Of a DNA stretch of 64,000 nucleotides, positions 15,747 to 24,173 are shown in pieces. Position 1 is the stretch's first letter. Each line of letters starts with the position of its first letter. A program made the translations under genes and the position numbers. This DNA is from DATDAH01 sp963845425 (GTDB taxonomy: Bacteria; Actinomycetota; Acidimicrobiia; Acidimicrobiales; DATDAH01): NCBI GenBank assembly GCA_963845425.1, contig CAWJSC010000010.1:620001-684000 (forward strand). Reading direction: 5' to 3'. Below the pieces are notes generated by a model. That model did no database searches. It saw only the letters and a list, made by a program, of their open reading frames with translations, and was not told the DNA's origin.

Positions 15747-15891
15747 CGCCTTCAGCATGTCCGTGCCCGCCCGGCCCGGAACAGGGCAGAACGGCCCGGA
15801 CGACGGTGACCTTGCGCCCTCGATCGGGACGGCCGGTCCGGGCACAGTGCGATCACGATCGAGCCACCAGGCCAGGGAGTAGGTGAATTCC

Positions 15892-17547
15892 GTGACGCCA
15901 GCACCGTGGGACGAGGAGCACGACGTCGTGGTCGTGGGCGCCGGCGCCGCCGGCCTCGTGGCGGCCATCGAGGCCGCCGATCGCGGCGCACAGGTCCTGT
16001 CGCTGGATCGTTGGGGCCGAGGGGGTGCCTCCGCCCGCAGCGGTGGCGTGATCTACGCCGGGGGCGGGACACCGCAGCAGATCGCCGCCGGCTTCGACGA
16101 CGACCCCGAGACGATGGAGCACTACCTCGCGCTGGAGGAGGGCGTCGCCCCGGACGACGACCTGATCCGACACTTCTCCGAACGGAGCCGCCACGACCTG
16201 GCCTGGCTCGCCGACCACGGTGTCCACGTGCCGATGGGGTTCGACCCGTCCAAGGCGGTGGTCCCGAACGGGAACGACACCGGGCTCTACTTCTCAGGGA
16301 ACGAGAAGCACTTCGCGTCGTCGGCGCCGGCGGCCGCCCGGGGCCACCGGGTGGCGGGGACCGGCATGACCGGTCGCGCCCTCGTCGACGGGCTGGCGGC
16401 GGCCGCCGACCGGCGTGGGGTCCGACGGCAGACCGGCGTCCGGCTGGTCGGGCTCGTCACCGACGACGCCGGCACGGTCACCGGTGTCGAGGTCCTCACG
16501 CTCGCCGGAGGCCGGCTGACCCGCTTCGTGTACGCCGCGCTCGATCAGGTGATCACGCTGACCGGCACGTTGCTGCGGCGGGTCCCTTCGCCGGTGACGA
16601 CTCTGGTCGAGCGGTTCGAACGACGACAGGGCCGGGTGCGTCACATCCGGGCCCGCCGTGGGGTGGTGCTGGCCACCGGGGGCTTCGCCTTCAACCACGA
16701 GATGGTCGCCGAGCACGCACCCGCCTACGCCCGGGCCATGCCCCTCGGCACCGCCGGCGACGACGGATCGGGCATCCGCCTCGCCCAGGACATCGGTGCC
16801 GGCGTCCGCCTCATGGACCGGTGCGGTGCCTCGCGGTTCATCGCTCCGCCGGTGGCGTTCGCCAAGGGCGTGCTGGTGGACGACGACGGCCGGCGGATCT
16901 GCGACGAGAGCATGTACGCCGCCACGCTGTCGCGACACATCGCCGATCACGGCGGTCGAGCCTGGCTCGTGGTCGACGCCGCCGTGCGCACCGAGGTCCG
17001 ATCGCAGATCCGCGCCGCCACCCGCATCCGCACCCGCCCCCTGTCCGAGCTCCTGAGCGGGCGGGCGAACCATGTGATCTTCCCGAGGCTCTTCGGCTCC
17101 ATCAACCTCTATCTCAACCGCACAATGGCCCCGACCCTGGAGGAGCTCGCGGCGCGCTGTGGCATCCGTGCGACCAGGATGGAGGCGACCGTCGAGGGCT
17201 ACAACGAGACGGCTCGCCGCGGCGGCCCCGATCCACTCGGTAAGCCGGCCGAGCACCTCCAGGCGCTCACCCACCCGCCCTACGCCGCGGTGCCCTGCCA
17301 TCTCGACGGGCAGATGTTCCCCGCACCCTGCATCACGCTGGGCGGACTGGACGTCGATCCCGGGACACAACAGGTCCGGCGGATCGACGGCTCCGGTATC
17401 GCCGGGCTGCACGCCGTCGGCCGGTGCGCGGCAGGCGTGGCCTCGCGCTCCTACGTGAGCGGGCTGTCCCTGGCCGACTGCGTGTTCTCCGGCCGCAACG
17501 CCGGCCAAGCGCTCGTTCCGGAGGCCACCGGCGGGAGACTTCGCTGA
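15892..17547 (+). CDS. FAD-dependent dehydrogenase of the fumarate reductase/3-ketosteroid dehydrogenase group
   Basis: 551 residues. N-terminal FAD-binding motif DVVVVGAGAAGLVAA (about residues 10-24) with the adenine-binding Asp/Arg region, GGASARSGG as in FAD_binding_2 enzymes, and a C-terminal FAD-closing block ending ASRSYVSGLSLADCVFSGR. This architecture is shared by fumarate reductase flavoproteins and 3-ketosteroid delta-1-dehydrogenases. The C-terminal AVGRCAAG and YVSGLSLADC pattern is common among actinobacterial KstD-like proteins. GTG 15892 is preferred over GTG 15883 because the AGGGAGTAGG ribosome site is too close to the latter. Neighbouring lipid genes suggest a lipid or steroid substrate, which is inference. 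Confidence 0.8.
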   Translation: MTPAPWDEEHDVVVVGAGAAGLVAAIEAADRGAQVLSLDRWGRGGASARSGGVIYAGGGTPQQIAAGFDDDPETMEHYLALEEGVAPDDDLIRHFSERSRHDLAWLADHGVHVPMGFDPSKAVVPNGNDTGLYFSGNEKHFASSAPAAARGHRVAGTGMTGRALVDGLAAAADRRGVRRQTGVRLVGLVTDDAGTVTGVEVLTLAGGRLTRFVYAALDQVITLTGTLLRRVPSPVTTLVERFERRQGRVRHIRARRGVVLATGGFAFNHEMVAEHAPAYARAMPLGTAGDDGSGIRLAQDIGAGVRLMDRCGASRFIAPPVAFAKGVLVDDDGRRICDESMYAATLSRHIADHGGRAWLVVDAAVRTEVRSQIRAATRIRTRPLSELLSGRANHVIFPRLFGSINLYLNRTMAPTLEELAARCGIRATRMEATVEGYNETARRGGPDPLGKPAEHLQALTHPPYAAVPCHLDGQMFPAPCITLGGLDVDPGTQQVRRIDGSGIAGLHAVGRCAAGVASRSYVSGLSLADCVFSGRNAGQALVPEATGGRLR

Positions 17548-17604
17548 TCAGGTCGGAGGACGCGGCTACCGTCGAGCGGAGCTCGTCGGACCAGAGGGGT
17601 GCTC

Positions 17605-18207
17605 GTGCAGCGAACCGTACGGACCTTGGCGGTGCTCGTGGCCGTCGTGAGCGCGGTCGGGCTCGGTCCGGCCGACGCCGCGCCGGCCGACGAGCGGCTG
17701 ACGCCGCGAGTGACCGTGCCCACGCCATGGGCCAAGGACGACCCGGGCGGCGATGCCGATCGGCCCCAAGGTGACCTGCGTCGGGTGACCGTCGAGAACG
17801 GCCGCCAACAGATCAGGCTCACCTTCCGGATGGCGGCGAACCCGATCTGGGACACACCGTCGACCAGCCGCTACACCCGCATGGCGTTCAAGATCGACTG
17901 GCAGGGCACCCCGCTGGCCTTCGACCGGCGAGTGGTGGTCAGTCGTGCCGACGGGGCCTGGCGGCAGGTCATCTTCGACGGCAACGGCAACGGCATCTGC
18001 CTCCGCGACGGTGGCGTGCGGATCCTGCCCAACTACGGCTTCGGCATCAGGGTGCCGGTGACCACGGGCTGCATGGGTGGAGCCAAGGTCATCCGGGTGG
18101 CCGGGGAGTTCCTCGACGACCACGACAACTCCGCCGGGGAGGACGTGCGGATCGACCGGGTGCCCAACGGCGGCGGCTACGGCCCCTTCATCCGCCTCCC
18201 GAACTAG
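17605..18207 (+). CDS. Secreted protein of unknown function (200 aa)
   Basis: A signal peptide (QRTVRTLAVLVAVVSAVGLG..ADA) is followed by a predicted beta-rich domain with two Cys (GICLRDG and TGCMGG). Repeated blocks such as RMAFKIDWQGTPLAFDRRVVVS and GNGNGICLRDGGVRILPNYGF suggest an immunoglobulin-like or jelly-roll fold, but no named family is recognised. GTG 17605 is preferred to GTG 17599 because GAGGGG sits at a normal ribosome-site distance. The stop TAG overlaps the stop of the convergent dioxygenase gene within CTAG. Confidence 0.7.
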   Translation: MQRTVRTLAVLVAVVSAVGLGPADAAPADERLTPRVTVPTPWAKDDPGGDADRPQGDLRRVTVENGRQQIRLTFRMAANPIWDTPSTSRYTRMAFKIDWQGTPLAFDRRVVVSRADGAWRQVIFDGNGNGICLRDGGVRILPNYGFGIRVPVTTGCMGGAKVIRVAGEFLDDHDNSAGEDVRIDRVPNGGGYGPFIRLPN

Positions 18208-19148
18208 GCACTCGCCGGAGCGGCCTCCTCGAAGCGGCCGAGGCCGTAGTCACCGGCGATGGTCGTGCGCTGCATGCAGCGACCGCTCTCCGGCGCCGAG
18301 CCCGACACCGAGTGCAGGATCCGCCAGTTGTCCCAGATCACCATGTCGGTCGGCTCCCAGCGGTGGAAGTAGCTGAGGCCCTTCGCCGCCTCGACGATCT
18401 CGTCGCACACCTCGGCGAGCAACAGATCGGCCGTCGACTCGTCCGCGCCTTCGATGCCCTTCGCCATCCAGGGCGAGACGTGGAGGACCTTCTCACCGGT
18501 GCTTCGGGTCCAGACCGCGGGGTGGATGGCCCGCGGACGGTGCTCGTACTCGGTCATCACGTCGACGGCTTGGGGGGCTGGTCGGACCTCGACGAAGCCG
18601 TCGGGCCGCCCGTACCGGAGATTGTCGAGGATCACGTCCATCGCGTAGATCACCATCTCGCCCTCGATCCGGTCCCGCACCGCCGGTGCGACGGCGGCGT
18701 AGAGGGCGATGCCGTCGACGAAGCCGGTCATCCCCCCGTCCGGGGGGATCTCGACGGAGCGGAGCACCCCGGCCCGGTTGAGCTCGTCGTTGTAGCAGTG
18801 GTCGAAGTGCCAGGGCAGCCACTGCGACAGCAGCCGACCGTCCACCTGGACGACGCCGCCCTCGTTCGGCTCGTGGCGGATCTCGATGACGCCGACCATG
18901 TCGTCGCCGCCGACCCGGGGCGTCGCCGAGCTCGGGTGGTCCTTGAGCGGCCCGAACACGGTGCTGATCGCCACCTGCATCTTGGGTGTCGGGTCCACCC
19001 CTTCGAAGATCAGCAGCCCGTGCTCCTCAAAGGCCTCGTTGAGGCGGCCCCTCACCTCGGGGTCCCCGAGCTGGTCGAGGGTGACGCCACCGACGCGGGC
19101 GCCGAAGGAGAGATCGTCACGGATGGGACGCACGGTCACGGTGGTCAT
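18204..19148 (-). CDS. TauD/TfdA-family Fe(II)/2-oxoglutarate dioxygenase
   Basis: 314 residues. It would hydroxylate a small substrate using Fe(II), oxygen and 2-oxoglutarate. The metal triad is visible: WHFDHCYN supplies H114 and D116, and WDNWRILHSV supplies H279. RCMQRTTI supplies the 2-oxoglutarate-binding Arg (about R294). Length matches TauD/TfdA enzymes. The substrate is unknown; the family includes taurine, 2,4-D and acyl-sulfate dioxygenases. A GAGGAG ribosome site precedes ATG 19148. It is transcribed after the alpha/beta hydrolase gene just upstream (24-base gap). Confidence 0.88.
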   Translation of the reverse strand: MTTVTVRPIRDDLSFGARVGGVTLDQLGDPEVRGRLNEAFEEHGLLIFEGVDPTPKMQVAISTVFGPLKDHPSSATPRVGGDDMVGVIEIRHEPNEGGVVQVDGRLLSQWLPWHFDHCYNDELNRAGVLRSVEIPPDGGMTGFVDGIALYAAVAPAVRDRIEGEMVIYAMDVILDNLRYGRPDGFVEVRPAPQAVDVMTEYEHRPRAIHPAVWTRSTGEKVLHVSPWMAKGIEGADESTADLLLAEVCDEIVEAAKGLSYFHRWEPTDMVIWDNWRILHSVSGSAPESGRCMQRTTIAGDYGLGRFEEAAPASA

Positions 19149-19172
19149 GGTCAGCTCCTCACGAGCGTTCGT

Positions 19173-20042
19173 TCATCGATCGCCGCCAATGGTCCGGTCG
19201 GCCCAGTCGACGAGCTGAGGGACGAGCAGCGGCCAGCGCCCGAAGAGCGAACCCTCCTGCTCCACCGCCGCTCGACGCTCGTTCCACTCGTCATCACCCC
19301 AGGGCGGCTCGACCAGCTCGGCCCCCGGCAGGCCGGCGGCCAGCGCCTCGGAGGTGGCGCGGGTGTGCGACATGTCCGAAACGCCACTGCGGAACACGAG
19401 GATCGGGGCGGCGAGACGGGCCACGTCCTCGTCGTCGAGCCCGGGGACGAGCGAGTCCTCACACGGGCAGTAGGCCAGCATCCAGCGGTCCATGACGTCG
19501 AGGAACCCCTGGCGGTCCATCGCCAGGAAACGCTCCCGGTTCCCCGGGTTGCCCGCCAGCACCTCCTGCCACTGGTCGAGCTCCACGACCGCCGCCATGC
19601 CGCCGTGCCATGCGGCGTCCGCCGACGGCATGCCGTAGTAGCCGGCCAGCTGGAGCAGCCCGGGGACACCGCCGCTGATCCACCACATGGCCAACCCAGC
19701 CGTGACGTCGGGATTGCGGGCCGCGGCGAGCAGCGACACCCGCGACCCGCCCGAGCCGCCGGCGATCACCGTCGGGCCGAGGTCGAGATGGCGAAGCAGC
19801 GCGCCGAGCGCATCGGCCTGGACCTCGGACTCCGACCGACCCCGGAACACCACCGACGAGGCGCCGCAGTTCGGGCGGTCCCAGGTCAGCACCTGCCGGC
19901 CGTGGTCGGCCAGCGCCCGGGCCATCTCGGGGAGCCCACCGACCTCCTTGGTGAACCGCCCGCCCGGCGTCACCACCCAGGGTTGGCCCTCACCCACCAG
20001 TTCGTAGGCGATCTCCATCCCATCCAGCTCTGCCACCGGCAT
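19173..20042 (-). CDS. Alpha/beta hydrolase
   Basis: 289 residues. The oxyanion-hole region (VVTPGG), the TWDRPNCGAS strand-loop, the nucleophile elbow GGSGGSR and APILVFRSGVSD before the acid residue fit an alpha/beta hydrolase. The general-base His near the C-terminus is not obvious in the usual GH form, so activity is uncertain. ATG 20042 has a GAGGGGG ribosome site, whereas the open frame upstream to 20135 is unsupported. It is followed 24 bases later by the TauD-type gene, so the two probably act on one pathway. Substrate unknown. Confidence 0.8.
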   Translation of the reverse strand: MPVAELDGMEIAYELVGEGQPWVVTPGGRFTKEVGGLPEMARALADHGRQVLTWDRPNCGASSVVFRGRSESEVQADALGALLRHLDLGPTVIAGGSGGSRVSLLAAARNPDVTAGLAMWWISGGVPGLLQLAGYYGMPSADAAWHGGMAAVVELDQWQEVLAGNPGNRERFLAMDRQGFLDVMDRWMLAYCPCEDSLVPGLDDEDVARLAAPILVFRSGVSDMSHTRATSEALAAGLPGAELVEPPWGDDEWNERRAAVEQEGSLFGRWPLLVPQLVDWADRTIGGDR

Positions 20043-20200
20043 GCCTGGCCCCCTCTGTGCCGACTCGTTGCTATCACCGCCCGGCGACGTGGTCCATTGC
20101 CCCTGTTCGGTCGAGGATTGATCGTCCGGAGACAAAGGACGACAATGGCGCGGGCTCGGACGCCGCTGGGGCAGCGGCGTGGGGCAGAGGGGGAATCGGC

Positions 20201-21697
20201 ATGCGGAGGATGCACGGGGTCGACGCCATGTCGATCTACAGCGCGACCTCGACGTCCCCGTTCGTCACGCTGAAGGTTGCCGTCTACCAGCCCGTCGACC
20301 GCAATGACGCACCGAGCGCCACGGAGCTTCGTACCTTCGTGAAGGAACAGGTCCTTCGGTTCGGCGCCGGCGTGGGTGACATGCGAATCGTGCGCGTCCC
20401 CTTCGATGTGCACCATCCGGTCTGGGTGGCCGATCCGGCCTACTCGCCGGACGACCACATCTACCGCACGGCCCTTCCGGCGCCCGGGGACAAGGCGCAG
20501 TTCTGCGCATTCCTCTCCGACCTCATGGGTCGGCCCCTCGATCCCGACCGTCCGCTGTGGGAGGCCTGGATCGTGGAAGGGCTCGAGGGCGGTCGGGTCG
20601 CGGTCGCCGTCAAGATGCACCACGCGCTGGCCGATGGCGGGACGGTCGCCACGGTGCTGGAGCGCAGCCATTCGGAGAAGCCGGACGACGACGGGCCATC
20701 GGGCGTGCACCGCGGCGAGCCCATCCCCGGCAACGCCCGGTTACTCGCGGACGCGCTGGCCGACCTGGTGAAGACGGGTACGGACGAGCTCCCGGGCTTC
20801 TACCGCGAGCGAAGGCTGGCCCGCGAGGAGCGCGCCGCCCGCGACGTCACCGAGGCCCGGACTGACGACGAGAACGAGCGGCCGGGGCCGGCGCCCTTCA
20901 CCGTCCTCAACGAAAGGCGAGGCGGGCGCTATCGCGATTTCCGGTACGAGACCTTCTCGTTGACCGAGTTCAAGGCGTTGTCACGGGCGTTCGGCTGCAC
21001 GGTCAACACGCTGGTGCTCGGTGTCTGCTCAGAGGCGCTCAAGCGCTATCTGGCGGACGTGGACGCCGTCCCGTCGACCTCGCTCCTCGCCGCCATGCCG
21101 ATGGGGCATCCGGGACGGACGCCGCGCCGGACGCGCCTGCATCCCACGCCCCCGAGGAACGACGTGGCCGTGGCGATCCTGCCGCTGCACCAGAACGTCG
21201 ACGACTTCGCGCAACGCCTGCAGGCAATCAAGCGGAGCTCCACCGCGGCGATCAACCGTGTGCAGCAGTCATGGGGCAGCCGCTTCGACAACTACCTCGA
21301 GTTCCTTCCCGGTCCGCTCGTCCGCTATGTGATGAACGGCGTGATGGGGCGGCGGCAGGCCAAGCGGAAGGGCGCCTACGCGAACGTGATCGTCTCCAAC
21401 GTGGCCGGACCCCGGCGGCCGCTGTTCGCGCTGGACGGTCGCCTGGAGCTGGTCGACTTCTTCTCCACCGGCAACATCACCGATCTGGGGCACCTCAACA
21501 TCACCGTGTGGAGCTACGTCGACCACCTCAACTTCTCGTTCTTCATGAGAAGGGGCGGTCTGCCGCAGCCGGACAAGATCCCCGCCTACGTGCGGGGCGT
21601 GTTCGACGAGCTGAAGTCCCTGTTGACGGCCCCACCCCTCCCCTCCGGTGAACCCGGCACCACCCCGGAACCGGTGCCCGTGCGCGCACGGCCCTGA
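20201..21697 (+). CDS. Wax ester synthase/diacylglycerol acyltransferase (WS/DGAT)
   Basis: 498 residues. The active-site motif HHxxxDG is present as HHALADG at about residues 140-146, and the PLW-E-W-I-VEGLEGGR block before it matches the family. The C-terminal NVIVSNVAGPRRPL block is also typical. These enzymes transfer acyl groups from acyl-CoA to alcohols or diacylglycerol, making storage wax esters or triacylglycerol on the cytoplasmic membrane face. ATG 20201 follows GAGGGGGAA; the open frame upstream to 20057 lacks family similarity. A second WS/DGAT gene lies convergent just downstream. Confidence 0.9.
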   Translation: MRRMHGVDAMSIYSATSTSPFVTLKVAVYQPVDRNDAPSATELRTFVKEQVLRFGAGVGDMRIVRVPFDVHHPVWVADPAYSPDDHIYRTALPAPGDKAQFCAFLSDLMGRPLDPDRPLWEAWIVEGLEGGRVAVAVKMHHALADGGTVATVLERSHSEKPDDDGPSGVHRGEPIPGNARLLADALADLVKTGTDELPGFYRERRLAREERAARDVTEARTDDENERPGPAPFTVLNERRGGRYRDFRYETFSLTEFKALSRAFGCTVNTLVLGVCSEALKRYLADVDAVPSTSLLAAMPMGHPGRTPRRTRLHPTPPRNDVAVAILPLHQNVDDFAQRLQAIKRSSTAAINRVQQSWGSRFDNYLEFLPGPLVRYVMNGVMGRRQAKRKGAYANVIVSNVAGPRRPLFALDGRLELVDFFSTGNITDLGHLNITVWSYVDHLNFSFFMRRGGLPQPDKIPAYVRGVFDELKSLLTAPPLPSGEPGTTPEPVPVRARP

Positions 21698-21709
21698 CCG
21701 TCAGCGCGG

Positions 21710-23104
21710 TCAGGCCGCCTCCGGGACGTGCTCGAGATAGGCGTCGAGCACGTCGCGGAGCGCGTCGACGAGCGGCCAGGGATCGGGGAACACCGCGGGG
21801 TCGAGCGTGAAACCGAAGTCGACCTCGTCGAGGTAGCTGATGCAGGTGACGTTGATCCCCGAACCCGGGGTGATGATCGACATCGGGAACATGCCGGTGG
21901 TGCGCGCCCCGCCGATGTACAGCGGGAAGGGGCTGCCCCGGACGTTCGAGATCATCATGTTGAACCCCGTCACCCGGGGGACCAGTGTCGCGGGCGTCAA
22001 CGACATCACCACGTTGACCATCGCCGGTGGCAGGAGCCCGATGTACTCGAGGAACCCCTTGCCGCCGGCCCGAGCCTCGGCCTTGGCCCGATCGCTCTCC
22101 TCGGCGATGGCGCGCAGGCGCTCGACAGGGTCGTCGAGCGTCGTGGCCAACGTCACCGCCGCGGTCGTCAGCATGTTGCTGAACTCGGCGTCGTCCTCGC
22201 TCCGCAACGACACGGCGATCGAGGTGCGCAGCGAGTCGACGGGCAGCTCGCTCCGTCCCAGCAGGTAGGCGCGCAGGCTGCCGGCCACGAGCGCCAGAAC
22301 GACGTCGTTCACCGTCACATCGAAGTGGTTCTTGACGGCTTTGACCTCAGGGAGGGGCAACGATCCGAAGACGAACGCCCGATCGGCGCCGATGTCGCAG
22401 TTGAAGGACGCCGTGGGAACCCGCAGCTTCTGCCGCGGTTCCCCGAGCTGGTGCAGGCGACGGGACGCGACGCGCCGGACGCCGTCGGCGAGCTCCCAGC
22501 CGGCGCGCACCGGCAGGCCGGAGAGGTGCCGCGCGGCGGTGAGCGACTCCCGCCACCGTTCCGGGATCTCACCCGGGCGCGCGTCGGCGATGGCCGGATC
22601 CACAGGCCGCGGGGGCGCATCCGGTTCGAGGTCGCAGATCATCGACCCCAGCTTGTTGGCGCCCTGGCCGTCCATCATCGAGTGGTGCAGCTTCGTGAAG
22701 AGGCCGTACCGCCCGCCCGCCAAGCCCTCGATGAACCAGACCTCCCAGAGCGGGTGACCGCGATCCAGGTGCCGGCTGTAGAGGTAGGAGACGAGCTCGC
22801 CGAGCGCCTCCCGGTCCCCCGGAGCGGGGACGCCGATGCGCCTGAGGTGACGATCGAAGCTGAAGTCCGCGTCCTCCACCCAGTAGGGAAGGTCGAGCTG
22901 CAGCGGCACCTCGTGCAGCCGCCAGCGGAAATGGGGGACGTGGGCGAGCCGTTCCTCGAGGTCCTTCCGCATCGACTCGTAGCCGAAGTCGGGCCGGTCG
23001 CCGGCGTCGAGGATCGTCAGACCGGACGTGTGCTGGTGGATCTTGCGGGTCTCGCCGCCCACGAACAGGACCTCCCGGGGCGTCAGCTGCTTCAGCTGCC
23101 TCAT
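21710..23104 (-). CDS. Second wax ester synthase/diacylglycerol acyltransferase (WS/DGAT)
   Basis: 464 residues, with HHSMMDG at about 140-146, the same position as in the convergent paralogue, and the MMISNVRGSPFPLY C-terminal block. It lacks the roughly 30-residue C-terminal extension of its neighbour. ATG 23104 overlaps the stop of the alpha/beta hydrolase gene by 4 bases (ATGA), so hydrolase and acyltransferase are co-translated. The pairing suggests that acyl groups released by the hydrolase or activated by the nearby ligase are stored as neutral lipid; this is inference. Confidence 0.9.
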   Translation of the reverse strand: MRQLKQLTPREVLFVGGETRKIHQHTSGLTILDAGDRPDFGYESMRKDLEERLAHVPHFRWRLHEVPLQLDLPYWVEDADFSFDRHLRRIGVPAPGDREALGELVSYLYSRHLDRGHPLWEVWFIEGLAGGRYGLFTKLHHSMMDGQGANKLGSMICDLEPDAPPRPVDPAIADARPGEIPERWRESLTAARHLSGLPVRAGWELADGVRRVASRRLHQLGEPRQKLRVPTASFNCDIGADRAFVFGSLPLPEVKAVKNHFDVTVNDVVLALVAGSLRAYLLGRSELPVDSLRTSIAVSLRSEDDAEFSNMLTTAAVTLATTLDDPVERLRAIAEESDRAKAEARAGGKGFLEYIGLLPPAMVNVVMSLTPATLVPRVTGFNMMISNVRGSPFPLYIGGARTTGMFPMSIITPGSGINVTCISYLDEVDFGFTLDPAVFPDPWPLVDALRDVLDAYLEHVPEAA

Positions 23105-24054
23105 GCCGTTGCTCTCGGCGCGGCGACCGCGTCCGGGGGTCGACCGTCGGGCTCGCCCTGGACGGTGAGGCACTCGACCGTGCGTGACCCGTTCGGCCCC
23201 CCGGTGGACGAACCCTTGCGCGCCGCCTCCTCCACGAGCCGGACCCCCTCGATCGCGCCCTCCTCCATGCAGAGGAAGTGGGGACCGTTGTCGAAGTGGC
23301 CGGCGCAGGGCACGTGGATCTGGAACGCGCCGGGCACCGCCGCTTCGACGAACGCAGCGTGCTTGGTGCCCACGACCCGGTCCTTGTCGCCCCAGATGAA
23401 GGCCGCCGGGATCCGCAGCTGTTTCAGCCGGGTCCAGAGCCCCTCGGGACCGAAGGCCTCGTCGAGCGCGAGCTCGCGGGCGGCGGACACGAAGGACCAG
23501 CGCGTGGCCGGACAGGAGATGTAGTAGATCGTCCGCTTGCTCGCCCGGAGGAACCAGTCGCGCGCGAGGTCCTCGGACAGCTCGGCTTCCCGGCGGTCGG
23601 CCAGTTTCTTGAGCCAGGGCCACGCCCACTCGATCGGGATGCGCTTGGCGATCTCCGGGCTCAGCAGGCGGGCGCCCCAGAGGATCTGGCGGCGGTCCCG
23701 TCGCGGGAGCGGCGCGGCCATCGCCACCACTCCCCGGAACAGGTCCGGCGCCAGCAGGGCCGCCTCCAACGCGACCCGAGCGCCGAGCGACATGCCCATC
23801 ACCAGCGGTTTCGAGTCGAGTCGAGCCGCCAGCTCGAGAACCGGCTGGGCCAGCACTGCGGGCGACAGCGGGGTCTCCGGTGCCGGCGTCAGCCCGAAGC
23901 CGGGCAGGTCGGCGGCCAGCATCTGGAGGCCGAGCTCGTTGATCCCCCGGGCGAGGCCGGTGAACGAGCTGGATTCGAGTCCGAGCCCGTGCAGGGCCAG
24001 CACCGGAGGGCCCTCCCCCCACGCCTGATGGTGGATCCCGTCCGGCGCCGTCAT
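23101..24054 (-). CDS. Alpha/beta hydrolase coupled to the WS/DGAT gene
   Basis: 317 residues. Conserved parts are LALHGLGLESSSF (oxyanion hole), GMSLGAR (nucleophile elbow), FIWGDKDRVV (acid) and PCAGHFDNG (catalytic His), so the triad appears complete. The approximately 40-residue C-terminal tail is Pro/Arg-rich and unconserved. ATG 24054 has GAAGAAGG upstream. It shares a 119-base divergent promoter region with the acyl-CoA ligase gene. It is likely a lipase or esterase in lipid turnover. Confidence 0.85.
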   Translation of the reverse strand: MTAPDGIHHQAWGEGPPVLALHGLGLESSSFTGLARGINELGLQMLAADLPGFGLTPAPETPLSPAVLAQPVLELAARLDSKPLVMGMSLGARVALEAALLAPDLFRGVVAMAAPLPRRDRRQILWGARLLSPEIAKRIPIEWAWPWLKKLADRREAELSEDLARDWFLRASKRTIYYISCPATRWSFVSAARELALDEAFGPEGLWTRLKQLRIPAAFIWGDKDRVVGTKHAAFVEAAVPGAFQIHVPCAGHFDNGPHFLCMEEGAIEGVRLVEEAARKGSSTGGPNGSRTVECLTVQGEPDGRPPDAVAAPRATA

Positions 24055-24173
24055 CGTTGACCTTCTTCCGGGGCGGATCCCCTTCGACGCGGGGTGTGCT
24101 CAACGAGAGTCTCGCTCTCGGTGTCCACCCGACACAAGCTGTGCCCAGAGGCCATAGGTAGTGTCAAGAGGAG

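Noticed and set aside
23105..24103. Upstream extension of the second WS/DGAT frame
   Set aside because: It overlaps the alpha/beta hydrolase gene in another frame; ATGA coupling at 23101-23104 is convincing.
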